Of a stretch of DNA of 64,000 nucleotides, positions 28,876 to 38,713 are shown in pieces. Position numbers and translations under genes: made by a program. The stretch's first letter is position 1, and every line of letters starts with the position of its first letter. The notes under the pieces are model-generated. The model saw only the letters and a list, made by a program, of their open reading frames with translations. It did not search any database and had not been told where the DNA came from. The stretch is from Chondrocystis sp. NIES-4102 (GTDB lineage Bacteria; Cyanobacteriota; Cyanobacteriia; Cyanobacteriales; Xenococcaceae): contig AP018281.1 in NCBI GenBank assembly GCA_002368355.1, positions 1,054,001 through 1,118,000 of the forward strand, read 5' to 3'.

Positions 28876-30948
28876 CTAACTCCTAACCTTAAAATCACTA
28901 AAACCACTCCCAGTATCATCACCCCATTCCCAATTAACAGCAACACCAAGACGATTAATCTTTAAAGCTTGCGTCCAAGGATAAACATCAGTAAGGGCGC
29001 GATATAACACCGTTTGATTATTAACTTGCACTGTATAATTATTGCCATCAAAAGCAACTCTGAGGGTATAAGGTTGTCCAAAAGCGATCGCTGTGCCAAT
29101 ATTAGACCAAACAGCATCATACACTTCTTCAAAACCAGCTATACGGAAAAAGCAAGAGATTGATTCTCCTTCATAAAAGTCATCCAGCCAAGTATTAATA
29201 ATGATGTAATTATCCAGATCCTGCCAAAAGATTAAACCAGCCCTTCCTTTTTCTCCTTGTCCCCTGGCTTTCCCTGGGGGTGAAATGGTAACTTCCACAT
29301 CGGCAAAACTAGGATCATGCCAAGGGATAGTATAAGCAGTGCGCCCAGGATTAGGATCTTGTACAGTTGCTTGCACTTTAGCTATTCCAGGTTGAGTAAT
29401 AGCGATCGCACCTTTACCCAGGGTTTTTGTCCACACTTGATTACCTATCGATGTGGTTTTACCGTCTAAATCTTCCTTACAAGTTTTAAAATCATCTTGA
29501 ATTTTTATCTCTTTACCCTCACGCCACCAAGGAATACCTAAATCAAGTTCTTCTATAGTAACGGTGCGCGGATGAGCCTCAAAATCTTCTAGGTATATTT
29601 GCTCATTGGGTTCTAAAACAGTAACCCCGACTCCTTTAGCACTGGCTAATCTTTTATCCCTTAAGAAATTATCCCCAATTAATTTACCATCAAGATAAAT
29701 TCTGATTTCCTCTCCATCATCTAGAAGTTGTAAATAATTAACTGTCTGGGGCGTTAAATAATCCTTAGTACTGACAAATATATCTTGTTTACTACCTGCT
29801 TCTACCAATTCCACCCAAACCCGTTGTTTATCTTGCCAACAACACCAATAATTATCCGCATCTTGCCATCGCCACACTATACCCACACCCGTCGGCGATG
29901 ATTTACACTCAATCTTTAGATGAATTAACCCTATAGGATTTTGAGGTTGAGCGATCGCCATACTATTAGATTGTGTTGCAATTAACCCTTGAGGAGTACG
30001 CCTAAAACCACCTGCTACAACTTCCCAATTTCCCCCAACTTCTGCTGCAATATCAGTTAAATTACCTGTTCCTGTTAAGCTATCTGCTACCTCTGCTGTA
30101 CCATACCAGGTTGCCAATTCTGAAACTGTTTCCACCTTAACACCATATACCCTCGTGTAGGCACGAAACCCAATTTGTCCCAACACACTTTGATACACAC
30201 CTGCATATAAAGTTGTTTGAGTATCCACAGCATCAATGGCTATTGGACGTAGGTGAGGATAAGCTGGTAAACCATACACAAGAGGTAAGGAACTAGCATA
30301 GTAAGCTGCACCCTTATCCCGTAAAATAACTACATAATATACAGGTACATTTTGTAATCCTCGAAAGACTGAAAGTAAATTACTAGCAACTTTGGTTAAT
30401 AATTCCCCATTTTCAGCCCCAGTCGCCCTCACAATCAAGTTATTGCCTGCTTGCGTCGGAAAATAAGGTATCTCACTACTAAACCAGCCCACCGCTAAGT
30501 TATCGTCAATTTTAGGCAGAGGGAAAAATTTCGTCACTTCCGCCGTCATTCTCAACCAGGCTAAAATCCTTCTAGCTATTCCCTGTTTATGTTGGCTACC
30601 TAACCACGTAACTATTCGCTTACCAATTGATTCTGTCTTACTACCTTTTAACCACTGGGGAATTCTTTTATATAGCCATTCTATAGTTTCCGCTTGCGAG
30701 GTGTTATGACCATTTAATAGTAATACCGATACCGCTAAACCTTGAGTACGTTGATACTTTCCATAGGCAATACCTTGTCTACCCCAACCTGGTTTGATTA
30801 AAGGCAGAAAACGTAGGGCTTGATGATCAATGGCGATCGCTTTTTCTTGATCTTTTCCTTTTCTTAATACCCCCTCCATAGTCTTTGTACCAATGGTTTT
30901 ACCCTTAGCACAATCTACTTGAAATTTATCAGTAAATGATTGGTTCAT
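28876..30948 (-). CDS. Unknown 690-residue protein of the polysaccharide cluster, two concanavalin-like C-terminal domains
   Basis: Not recognised as a named family. Residues 1 to about 330 form a mixed alpha/beta region with SLPLVYGLPAYPHLRPIAID and basic patches. Residues about 340-470 and 505-690 look like two LamG/concanavalin-like beta sandwiches of the DUF1080 or laminin-G kind: WRWQDADNYWCCWQDKQRVW, IRIYLDGKLIGDN, then LIFWQDLDNYIIINTW and NNYTVQVNNQTVLYRAL. No signal peptide or membrane helix. It lies six bases after the flippase gene, so it is in its operon and probably handles polysaccharide. The final residues VRS and the stop are encoded by an STRR heptamer. Confidence 0.75.
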   Translation of the reverse strand: MNQSFTDKFQVDCAKGKTIGTKTMEGVLRKGKDQEKAIAIDHQALRFLPLIKPGWGRQGIAYGKYQRTQGLAVSVLLLNGHNTSQAETIEWLYKRIPQWLKGSKTESIGKRIVTWLGSQHKQGIARRILAWLRMTAEVTKFFPLPKIDDNLAVGWFSSEIPYFPTQAGNNLIVRATGAENGELLTKVASNLLSVFRGLQNVPVYYVVILRDKGAAYYASSLPLVYGLPAYPHLRPIAIDAVDTQTTLYAGVYQSVLGQIGFRAYTRVYGVKVETVSELATWYGTAEVADSLTGTGNLTDIAAEVGGNWEVVAGGFRRTPQGLIATQSNSMAIAQPQNPIGLIHLKIECKSSPTGVGIVWRWQDADNYWCCWQDKQRVWVELVEAGSKQDIFVSTKDYLTPQTVNYLQLLDDGEEIRIYLDGKLIGDNFLRDKRLASAKGVGVTVLEPNEQIYLEDFEAHPRTVTIEELDLGIPWWREGKEIKIQDDFKTCKEDLDGKTTSIGNQVWTKTLGKGAIAITQPGIAKVQATVQDPNPGRTAYTIPWHDPSFADVEVTISPPGKARGQGEKGRAGLIFWQDLDNYIIINTWLDDFYEGESISCFFRIAGFEEVYDAVWSNIGTAIAFGQPYTLRVAFDGNNYTVQVNNQTVLYRALTDVYPWTQALKINRLGVAVNWEWGDDTGSGFSDFKVRS

Positions 30949-30954
30949 AAATTA

Positions 30955-32235
30955 CTACTTATTGGAATGTTGCTTTTGTTGATGATTATGCCAACCTACC
31001 GCGATCGCTAAACCTAAAACCCGAAAGCTATCCGATGCTATAGTAGCCCAAGCTGCCCCACGCCAAGAATAGATCGGAATTAACCACAGATTTAGCAAAA
31101 CGTTAGTACAAGCTGTTGTTACTTGAATGGCACTACGGGTTTTCTGGAAACCAGCCCCAGTTAAGGTATCTGCTAATAACAATTGAAATGAACCAATAAT
31201 TGGTATCGGTGCTAACCAACGCACTGCTGCGATCGCACTTTGGTATTCATCCCCTAAAAGCCAAGTTATCCGAGGGGCAAAAGTGATAAATCCAATTAAA
31301 GCAAATATGCCATATATCACCGCAAAGGGTAAAATCTTCTTAACTAACCCCAAACAAGCAGCGATCCCCGTCTGCCCTAGTTCAAAGAATTTCGGATAGG
31401 AAGCCGAAAGAATAGCAAAGATAGGAATGCCTACTACTTCTACTAGCCGATAAGCTGCCCCATAAATACCTGTGGCTTCTAAAGTTGCCATACTTGTCAG
31501 CATGGTTTTATCTATATTGGAATTGATATTATAGGCTGATTCTCCAATTGAAAAGTAAACTCCCTCGGCAACTATCGGTGAAATATTTTTTAGGTCAAGC
31601 TGTGGTTTTCCTAAAGTTTTGTTAACCCAAATAATCCCAATAATTGCTGTAACTACTGCACTCAATAAATATAAATAAGCCCATTGCCATAATGATGGTT
31701 GATTGAAATATACTGCTAAAACAATTGCTGCGATTAATTTATTAACTGTACTAATAATTTGTAATAGGGACGAATTCTTTAATAAGCTATAGGATACAAA
31801 GGCTTTGGCACTAGCAACAAAGATACTTAATCCTGTTAAATCTGCCAAAAGAATCGCTAGAATCGCCCTCCAATCTATTTGAGCAGGAAAAAATAATAAG
31901 GAAATACAATAGGCAACTATTGTTAATAGTAAGCTCGCTACAAATACAATTATTAAAGTATTTCCCCAGTAAGTATAAAATACTTTTTTGTCCCTCGATA
32001 CTTGTTGGATCAAAACATCAGCACTACCTAAATTGGCAAAAGGGAAAATTAAACCTGCTAGGGCAGCAATGCCAACAAAAGAACCATAGTTTTCTTTGCC
32101 TAATATTCTTACTATGATCGTAAAATAAGCAGCCTGGCAAGTGATATTTACTACTTTAGCCATTAGCTCCCAAAGGCTATTTCTGACTAAGGACTTTTGC
32201 GAAAGATTTTTGATTTTTTGTTTGATATTTTTCAA
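30955..32235 (-). CDS. Polysaccharide/oligosaccharide flippase (Wzx-like, MOP superfamily)
   Basis: 426 residues with about twelve membrane helices. The N-terminus has SLVRNSLWELMAKVVNITCQ, typical of Wzx/RfbX proteins, and later YSIGESAYNINSNIDKTML and YGAAYRLVEVV patterns. It would flip lipid-linked repeat units across the inner membrane. It is first in a two-gene unit with the unknown 690-residue protein and divergent from a glycosyltransferase-deacetylase-methyltransferase operon. Confidence 0.92.
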   Translation of the reverse strand: MKNIKQKIKNLSQKSLVRNSLWELMAKVVNITCQAAYFTIIVRILGKENYGSFVGIAALAGLIFPFANLGSADVLIQQVSRDKKVFYTYWGNTLIIVFVASLLLTIVAYCISLLFFPAQIDWRAILAILLADLTGLSIFVASAKAFVSYSLLKNSSLLQIISTVNKLIAAIVLAVYFNQPSLWQWAYLYLLSAVVTAIIGIIWVNKTLGKPQLDLKNISPIVAEGVYFSIGESAYNINSNIDKTMLTSMATLEATGIYGAAYRLVEVVGIPIFAILSASYPKFFELGQTGIAACLGLVKKILPFAVIYGIFALIGFITFAPRITWLLGDEYQSAIAAVRWLAPIPIIGSFQLLLADTLTGAGFQKTRSAIQVTTACTNVLLNLWLIPIYSWRGAAWATIASDSFRVLGLAIAVGWHNHQQKQHSNK

Positions 32236-32584
32236 AACAACAACATTAAAATTAATTGGGGTTTGTAAGCTGCATTCGCCTATTATCAGCGTTAAGACCT
32301 AGCCTTTATATCTCATTAGTATTAACCTATGATAATTAGGTCTACATATTTGAAAATATTAATAAAAGTGTAGTTTTTTATTATACCTAAATGTTAAATG
32401 ATAAAATTATGAAAAAAAATGATTTATTTATGATAACAAAATTACATATTTAACTAGTATAAAAATAACTAATGATCAGAATATTTTAGAAGTAATATAA
32501 CTAGCATTCCTATGATAAGGTTTGGTATTGTAATAAGATGAACCATTGATTCATAAGAATATCTAGATAAGGAAAAAAATCACT
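32236..32584. promoter_or_regulatory. Divergent promoter region of the polysaccharide cluster
   Basis: 349 bp, very AT-rich, between the flippase and the GT4 gene. No ORF, repeat or clear hairpin is visible. AAGGA at about 32570-32574 serves as RBS for the GTG start at 32585. Confidence 0.5.
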
Positions 32585-33892
32585 GTGAAAATATCATTTG
32601 TCAATCAACCTTGGACGGATGCCTGTCCACCAGAAGGTGGAGATTCGACAGGAATTTGGAGTTATCAGATAGCTCGTTATTTTAGTGCCAATGATCATGA
32701 TGTTATTTGTTACGGTAGACAAAAAAATAATAACAATGATCATGATAGAAAATCCTCAATAGAATATAGAGGTATTTCACCAAAGTTAGACGAAAGATTA
32801 CAAATAATCGGCAAAATTGCAACTAAATTAGATGTAAAATCTCAACTACCCTATTTTGCATCCAAATGGTTTCACTATGGTTATGGATTGCAAGTAGCTC
32901 TCGATGCTGCTAAAAATACTACTGATGTGATTCATATTCATAACTTCTCCCATTTTGTCCCAATTATCCGCAAGTATAACCCCAAGGCAAAAATAATCAT
33001 ACACCTTCATTGTGAATGGGTTAACCGCCTCAACCAAAAAGCGATCGCCCCACGTCTAGATCAAGCAGATTTAATCTTGAGTTGTAGTGACTATATCACC
33101 AATAGAATCGCCGCTCGCTTTCCCCAATACAGTTACAAATGCAAAACTGTAAATAATGGTGTTGATAGTAATTATTTCGCCCCCCCTTCTACTCCTCGCC
33201 CTCAAAGTTCTACAGATTCCCCACAATTTCTCTTTGTCGGTCGTATTTCTCCCGAAAAAGGGGTACATGACTTAATAGATGCCTTTATTCAGGTAACACA
33301 AAAGTATCCCAAAGCAACCTTAACCATAATTGGCGCGCACGTGATTGTTGCTAAAAAATTACTTTTTGATCTACAACCAGAACCAGAAGTACAGGCATTA
33401 GAACGTTATTACTATTTGGATTACTTAGAACACGTCAAAAGCCTAGTTCCTGCCCATTTAGCCAAGCAAATCATCTTTAAAGGTTCTCTACCTCAAGAGC
33501 AACTTTTACCCTACTATCAAGCAGCAGATGTGGTGATCAACCCCTCCTTAAGTGAGGCTTTCGGCATGAGTTTAGTAGAAGGAATGGCAACCCAAACCCC
33601 TGTAATAGCCACAAAAATCGGTGGGATGACAGAAATAGTCGATGATCAAGTCAACGGCTTATTAACTGATCCAGGTGATCCACAAGCATTAGCAGCAGCA
33701 ATGTTAAAGATAGTGGATAATCCCCAATTCGCATTAGGCATGGGCAAAGCTGGTAGAGAAAAAGTTTTACAATCTTATTCCTGGGAACAAATAGCCGAAA
33801 ATCTCAACTCGCATTATGCAGCAATAGAAGCAAAATTTGAATCAAATGTTTCCAAGAAAACAGTTACGCGATCGCTATTTCCAGCAAATTAA
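32585..33892 (+). CDS. Glycosyltransferase family 4
   Basis: 435 residues; GTG start with an AAGGA about ten bases upstream. GT-B fold: the N-terminal domain has GGDSTGIWSYQIARYF and DVIHIHNFSHF, and the C-terminal domain has FLFVGRISPEKGVHDLIDAF and the EX7E motif in NPSLSEAFGMSLVEGMA. It transfers an activated sugar to a polysaccharide intermediate. The 3' end overlaps the deacetylase gene by 47 bases, so the operon is tightly packed. Confidence 0.93.
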   Translation: MKISFVNQPWTDACPPEGGDSTGIWSYQIARYFSANDHDVICYGRQKNNNNDHDRKSSIEYRGISPKLDERLQIIGKIATKLDVKSQLPYFASKWFHYGYGLQVALDAAKNTTDVIHIHNFSHFVPIIRKYNPKAKIIIHLHCEWVNRLNQKAIAPRLDQADLILSCSDYITNRIAARFPQYSYKCKTVNNGVDSNYFAPPSTPRPQSSTDSPQFLFVGRISPEKGVHDLIDAFIQVTQKYPKATLTIIGAHVIVAKKLLFDLQPEPEVQALERYYYLDYLEHVKSLVPAHLAKQIIFKGSLPQEQLLPYYQAADVVINPSLSEAFGMSLVEGMATQTPVIATKIGGMTEIVDDQVNGLLTDPGDPQALAAAMLKIVDNPQFALGMGKAGREKVLQSYSWEQIAENLNSHYAAIEAKFESNVSKKTVTRSLFPAN

Positions 33893-34661
33893 CCAACTCC
33901 AACCATTATCGCCTCAAGACTTGGCAGCATCAGCCATAGTTTTTGCTCCCCATCAGGATGATGAAACTTTAGGTTGTGGTGGCACAATTATCCTTAAACA
34001 ACTTGCAGCAGCAGACACCAAAATTGTCTTTATGACTGATGGTAGTCGTTCCCACAACCATTTAATACCTCAAGCAGAATTAGTTATTAGGCGACAAAAA
34101 GAAGCACTAGATGCAGCAAAATGTTTGGGATTAAAACCAGATCAAGTAATCTTTCTGGGTTTTGGTGATGGTGAATTACAACAAGCCAAAGAACAAGCCA
34201 AAGAAAAGGTTGTACAATTGCTACTTGCCCATCAACCTCAACAGGTTTTTATTCCCTATGTTAGAGAAACCCATCGGGATCACTTAGCCACCAATCAAAT
34301 AGTTTTAGCTGCTTTAGCCCATTACCCCCAAACAATTAATATATATGAATATCCTGTGTGGTATTGGCATCATTTTCCCTGGACAAAACCCTGGGGCGAT
34401 CGCTCGTTGAAATTAGCATATCTTAAAGCTAGTATAAAGGCTAAACTGGGCAGGCAACTATTACAGGAATTTAACTATCGTGTTGATATAAATACAGTTA
34501 AAACACAAAAAAAACAGGCTTTAGCCCAGCATCAAACCCAGATGGAACGTTTGATTGATGATCCTAGTTGGGGAATACTTAAAGATGTTTCTGAGGGAGA
34601 ATGGTTAGAATGTTTTTTTCAAAATATAGAAATTTTTCGTCGTACTACTAATAAACAGTAA
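33846..34661 (+). CDS. PIG-L/LmbE-family deacetylase
   Basis: 271 residues from the ATG at 33846; a TTG three codons upstream is less likely. The zinc-binding motif reads FAPHQDDETLGCGGT, where the common form is PHPDDE. The second zinc ligand region is VRETHRDHLATNQIV, with H in HRDH. The family removes N-acetyl groups from GlcNAc-type sugars, consistent with modifying a polysaccharide unit made by its neighbours. It overlaps the upstream GT4 gene and ends three bases before the FkbM gene. Confidence 0.92.
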   Translation: MFPRKQLRDRYFQQINQLQPLSPQDLAASAIVFAPHQDDETLGCGGTIILKQLAAADTKIVFMTDGSRSHNHLIPQAELVIRRQKEALDAAKCLGLKPDQVIFLGFGDGELQQAKEQAKEKVVQLLLAHQPQQVFIPYVRETHRDHLATNQIVLAALAHYPQTINIYEYPVWYWHHFPWTKPWGDRSLKLAYLKASIKAKLGRQLLQEFNYRVDINTVKTQKKQALAQHQTQMERLIDDPSWGILKDVSEGEWLECFFQNIEIFRRTTNKQ

Positions 34662-34664
34662 ATT

Positions 34665-35501
34665 ATGATTAAGCAAGCAGTATATAGTCTTTTGCCTTTT
34701 TTACCCGTTAATATTCTCGAAAAACTAGCAGATTCCAATCCTAGTTCCCTAAAATACCGCCTGGCAACAGCAGGACTACATCAGCGAGATGTTACCGTCA
34801 GACATGGTATAGCTAAAGGATTAAAATTTAATATCGGCGAATCTTGTCCAGAATTAGGATTAGGTACTTATGAATTACCTATTCAAGAAATATTTCAGCA
34901 AAATCTCCATGCTGGGGATGTGTTTTATGATATTGGGGCAAATGTGGGTTTTTTTAGCATTATTGCAGCCAAATTAGTGGGTAATAGTGGTCAGGTTTAT
35001 TCTTTTGAACCAGGAGAAACAAATGCTAAGAGTGTTCGCCATAACGCCCAGTTAAATAATTTTACTCACATAGAAGTTATCGAAAAAGCCGTTTCCGAGA
35101 CATCAGGAGAGGGAGAACTAATACTTGCCAAATATTCAGGAGGACACGCCCTAGCTACTGCCGATGCGCCACCAGATGTAGCAGGGAGAGTAACTATAGA
35201 TTTAGTGAGTATAGACGACTTGATTGCTGAAAATAGCATTAAACCCCCCAATTTTGTCAAAATAGATATCGAAGGGGCAGAATTATCAGCCTTAAAGGGA
35301 ATGAAAGAAACTATTAGAAAATATCAACCAACCATAATTTATGAAGTAGATGATGGAGATAGTCTTGCTTATCAACGCAAATATCAAGAGTTAGAAGCCT
35401 TTTTTAAGACTTTAGACTATCAAGTAAAACCAGTTAATCAAGATTCCTATGCAACTATCGACTGGTGTGTTGGTCATGCGATCGCCACTCCTGCCCGATA
35501 A
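34665..35501 (+). CDS. FkbM-family methyltransferase
   Basis: 278 residues. SAM-binding motif I is FYDIGANVGFFSIIAAK, followed by QVYSFEPGETNAKSVRHNA (motif II acid at the end of strand 2) and the FkbM signature FVKIDIEGAELSALKGM. Family members O-methylate sugars or polyketides; in this operon a sugar hydroxyl is the likely target. The final gene of the GT4-deacetylase-methyltransferase unit. Confidence 0.93.
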   Translation: MIKQAVYSLLPFLPVNILEKLADSNPSSLKYRLATAGLHQRDVTVRHGIAKGLKFNIGESCPELGLGTYELPIQEIFQQNLHAGDVFYDIGANVGFFSIIAAKLVGNSGQVYSFEPGETNAKSVRHNAQLNNFTHIEVIEKAVSETSGEGELILAKYSGGHALATADAPPDVAGRVTIDLVSIDDLIAENSIKPPNFVKIDIEGAELSALKGMKETIRKYQPTIIYEVDDGDSLAYQRKYQELEAFFKTLDYQVKPVNQDSYATIDWCVGHAIATPAR

Positions 35502-35635
35502 GTGTTATAATTATTTTAATTGAATATATAATCTGGCGTTGGTGAGAAAAAGTGTAGAAGCCGTTGGATGAGGGTTTCTATACACCAAGTGGTCAACGCC
35601 CAAACATTTGCCCTGCGCAATTATTAAGAAATACC

Positions 35636-36313
35636 ATGATTCCCTTAAGAGATGAAAATCCTACTAGCAGTACCCCGATAGTAGTATATGGGTTAATTGC
35701 GATAAATATAATTGTTTTTATCCATCAAATATCTTTGGGTTCAGAATTAGGAAGTTTTCTACAGCTTTATGCGGTTATTCCCAAACAATTGAGTGAGAGT
35801 TTTGGTGGGATAGCAGTTAATCAGCCAGTGCCTGAAATAGCGACATTAATTACTTCTCAATTTTTACATGGTGGGTTGATGCACATTGGGGGAAATATGT
35901 TATTCCTCTGGACTTTTGGCGATAATATCGAACACGATTTAGGTCATGTTAAATTCCTGCTATTTTACTTAATCTGTGGAATTTTAGCAGGTTTAAGCCA
36001 TTGGTTGTTTGCGATGCAGTCTACTATTCCAACCCTTGGGGCTAGTGGAGCGATCGCTGGGGTGATGGGGGCATATCTAATCAAATATCCCAAAGCCAAG
36101 ATTTTAACTTTACTCCCTCTAATAATAATTTGGACGACTGTACGTATTCCTGCTATTTACTTTCTGGGTTTTTGGTTTGTACAACAGGCAATTAGTAGTG
36201 TTGCCTCTTTAGGAATGACACAATCTAGTGGGGTAGCATATTGGGCGCACGCTGGAGGTTTCATTTTCGGCGCAATACTCGCACCCATCTTCGGCTTAAT
36301 GAAACGTCGGTAA
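35636..36313 (+). CDS. Rhomboid intramembrane serine protease
   Basis: 225 residues from the ATG at 35636, which gives the classic start MIPLRDENPTSSTP; an upstream TTG at 35564 is less plausible. Six or so membrane helices. The catalytic Ser137 lies in GASGAIAGVMGAYL and the catalytic His205 in YWAHAGGFIFGAI. The HGGLMHIGGNMLFLW loop is also conserved. It cuts membrane proteins within the bilayer. The stop abuts the stop of the convergent DedA gene without a gap. Confidence 0.94.
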   Translation: MIPLRDENPTSSTPIVVYGLIAINIIVFIHQISLGSELGSFLQLYAVIPKQLSESFGGIAVNQPVPEIATLITSQFLHGGLMHIGGNMLFLWTFGDNIEHDLGHVKFLLFYLICGILAGLSHWLFAMQSTIPTLGASGAIAGVMGAYLIKYPKAKILTLLPLIIIWTTVRIPAIYFLGFWFVQQAISSVASLGMTQSSGVAYWAHAGGFIFGAILAPIFGLMKRR

Positions 36314-36943
36314 TTAATCTTTGGGTAAAAGTTTTTTCTGTCTATATTCCCAAACAAAAACAATCCCCAACAAGGCAATTAATAAAGCCAAGGCAGCTAT
36401 GCCAGCTTGAGAAAACCAAATAATAATTTGCTCTAGAGATACAACATTGCCTAAAAAATAAGCCAAAGTGACAATGGTAGTTGACCACACCGCAGCACCA
36501 CTAAAATTGTAGAATAGAAACTTTTGATAGGGCATTTTAGTAATACCTGCCAAAGGACCCGCGAAAATCCTTAAAATAGTGACAAAACGACCCAAAAAAA
36601 CCGCTTGAGCAGCATTTCTACTGTAACGATCTTTTGCTTGCTCTAATTGTTGCTCCTCAATTCTAAAAATTTTGCCAATTTTAACTAATAATTGCCACCC
36701 ACCAGATCTACCAACCCAATAACCAAAATTATCCCCCAAAGCAGCACCAGCGATCGCGCTTGCCAAAACCCACCAATAATTTAATTCCCCACTACCAGCT
36801 AAAAAACCACCAACTATAACAATAGTTTCTCCAGGTAAGGGGATACCCATATTTTCTAAGGCAATACCAAAAAATACCGCCCAATAACCGTATAGATGGG
36901 CGAACTCTTGTAAAATATCTAAGGAAAATAGATCAGTTGACAT
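36314..36943 (-). CDS. DedA-family membrane protein (VTT/SNARE-associated domain)
   Basis: 209 residues. Motifs: FFGIALENMGIPLPGETIVI, GDNFGYWVGRSGG, and FLGRFVTILRIFAGPLAGI with the conserved arginines. DedA proteins flip polyprenyl carriers or phospholipids across the inner membrane and support envelope homeostasis. Genes on either side are unrelated. Convergent with the rhomboid gene; the two stop codons are adjacent, leaving no room for a separate terminator. Confidence 0.92.
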   Translation of the reverse strand: MSTDLFSLDILQEFAHLYGYWAVFFGIALENMGIPLPGETIVIVGGFLAGSGELNYWWVLASAIAGAALGDNFGYWVGRSGGWQLLVKIGKIFRIEEQQLEQAKDRYSRNAAQAVFLGRFVTILRIFAGPLAGITKMPYQKFLFYNFSGAAVWSTTIVTLAYFLGNVVSLEQIIIWFSQAGIAALALLIALLGIVFVWEYRQKKLLPKD

Positions 36944-37067
36944 TCAAAGTCTTAACAAACATTAACGTTCTTTCATATCTTGACGTGAATTAGGTGATAG
37001 TGTCAATGATTCATAGCATCGATGCTGCTTTAGATAATTACAATATACGTTATTACCAAAACTCCAG

Positions 37068-37316
37068 TTAAGTAGGTACAGCCTCCCCAGGACGAAGTTT
37101 AGACCATTTACCCATTTCGGCGACAAAACTATTACAACCTACTACATCCCATTCCATCTCAATCGTATCTTCGTGGGTACGAATATTAACATTGATAGTA
37201 GGTTCAATCGCTTCAAAAGTTGGATTTTCGGTTAGATGGGGTTGTTGGTGTTGAGTTTCTACAGCGTTATAAGTTTGACACCGATCAACGTAATGGCAGT
37301 TTACACAGATACACAT
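37068..37316 (-). CDS. ycf34: Ycf34-family protein
   Basis: 82 residues. The N-terminal cysteine cluster MCICVNCHYVDRCQTY has Cys at 2, 4, 7 and 13, and the rest (IEMEWDVVGCNSFVAEMGKW) matches Ycf34. The family is found in cyanobacteria and red-lineage plastids, and its cysteines can bind an iron-sulfur cluster. It is probably linked to photosynthetic redox regulation; this is knowledge of the family, not seen here. Divergent from the CCA-adding enzyme. Confidence 0.9.
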   Translation of the reverse strand: MCICVNCHYVDRCQTYNAVETQHQQPHLTENPTFEAIEPTINVNIRTHEDTIEMEWDVVGCNSFVAEMGKWSKLRPGEAVPT

Positions 37317-37403
37317 AATTATTTCGACTGGGCTGAATGCTTTAATTGTTAATCTAGCTCAGACTACTACTAGTTGGAAAAATTAATTTAAATAAATATA
37401 ACA

Positions 37404-38621
37404 ATGCACAATAATATAGAAAAAATTAGATCCTATTTAAATCTGATTAATTTCCCTTGCGACTTAGAATTAGGCGATGACGCTTATTTAGTTGGGGGAT
37501 CAGTGCGCGATGCTTTACTACAACGTTACAAAGATCCTATAGATTTAGATTTTGTCGTCCCCAATAAAGCAATTCAAACAGCCCAAAAAATTGCTCATCG
37601 TTATCAAGCAGGGTTTGTCGTCTTAGATGAACAAAGAGCGATCGCTAGGGTAGTATTTAAGCAAGGAACTTTAGATTTTGCCCAGCAAGTTGGTACAAGT
37701 ATTTTTAGTGATCTTCAAAGACGAGATTTTACCATCAATGCGATCGCCTATCATCTCTCATCTCAATCGTTAATCGATCCTCATGGAGGTTTGAGGGATC
37801 TAGATCAAGGTATTCTACGCATGGTGAGCCTGACTAATTTAGAAGAAGATCCCCTAAGATTGCTAAGGGCATATCGTCAAGCAGCCCAATTAAAGTTTAC
37901 AGTCGAAGCTGATACTAGAAAAGCTATTCGCGATCGCGCTTATCTCTTAAAAACCATTGCAGCAGAAAGAGTACAAGCCGAATTAAATTATCTTTTTACC
38001 GCCCCAGAAGGTAATCGTTGGTTAGCTCACGCTACGGCGGATCAGTTATTGCAGCTATGGCTACCTAGTGTAGATTTGGCAAAAATTAACCAGTTAGATG
38101 CTGTAAAAGAGGCAGTGACAACTTGCCTTGATTTAGGATTAAAACAACCACAACTATTATTACTTACGATCTTAGCTACTTTAGTTTCTCCCCAACCCAC
38201 GATCGCCGAAACTGAGCTTACCCAACTAAAATATTCCCGCGCTCAAATCAAAGCTGTAGTTAAAACTGTACAACATTTGCCTCAATTACAGAACCTAACT
38301 ACAATGATGAGTTTGTCAGCACAATATTTATGGTTTTTAGCCACAAAAGAAACCTTTCCCCTAATAATGGCAAGAGCGATCGCCCTAAAAGTAGATAGAC
38401 AATTACTTGATACCCTACTGCAACGCTATTTAGATCCCAGCGATCCCGTCGTCTATCCTCAACCTTTAGTTACAGGTAAGGATTTGATGGATCAATTAAA
38501 CCTCACCCCCTCCCCCCTAATTGGTAAATTATTAAATCAAATCCAAATAGCCCAAATAGAAGCTAAAATATCTACCCCCAAGCAAGCTATAGACTGGGCG
38601 CAGTCTTTATTAGATAGTTAG
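37404..38621 (+). CDS. cca: CCA-adding enzyme / tRNA nucleotidyltransferase (class II, poly(A) polymerase family)
   Basis: 405 residues. The head domain has AYLVGGSVRDALL, the catalytic carboxylates in DLDFVV, and RRDFTINAIAY. The neck contains GILRMVSLTNLEEDPLRLLRAYR (the motif that binds ATP/CTP). The C-terminal tail is shorter than in some homologues. It adds or repairs the CCA end of tRNAs; some cyanobacteria use separate C- and A-adding enzymes, which is not decided here. Followed by a coiled-coil protein gene. Confidence 0.92.
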   Translation: MHNNIEKIRSYLNLINFPCDLELGDDAYLVGGSVRDALLQRYKDPIDLDFVVPNKAIQTAQKIAHRYQAGFVVLDEQRAIARVVFKQGTLDFAQQVGTSIFSDLQRRDFTINAIAYHLSSQSLIDPHGGLRDLDQGILRMVSLTNLEEDPLRLLRAYRQAAQLKFTVEADTRKAIRDRAYLLKTIAAERVQAELNYLFTAPEGNRWLAHATADQLLQLWLPSVDLAKINQLDAVKEAVTTCLDLGLKQPQLLLLTILATLVSPQPTIAETELTQLKYSRAQIKAVVKTVQHLPQLQNLTTMMSLSAQYLWFLATKETFPLIMARAIALKVDRQLLDTLLQRYLDPSDPVVYPQPLVTGKDLMDQLNLTPSPLIGKLLNQIQIAQIEAKISTPKQAIDWAQSLLDS

Positions 38622-38713
38622 AGGCAAAATTAAACTTGTTTATTTTTATAGCAGAATCTTATCTTGAGCTAAAATTTAACAAACTCTACTACAATTGTCT
38701 GAGGAGTAAAGAT

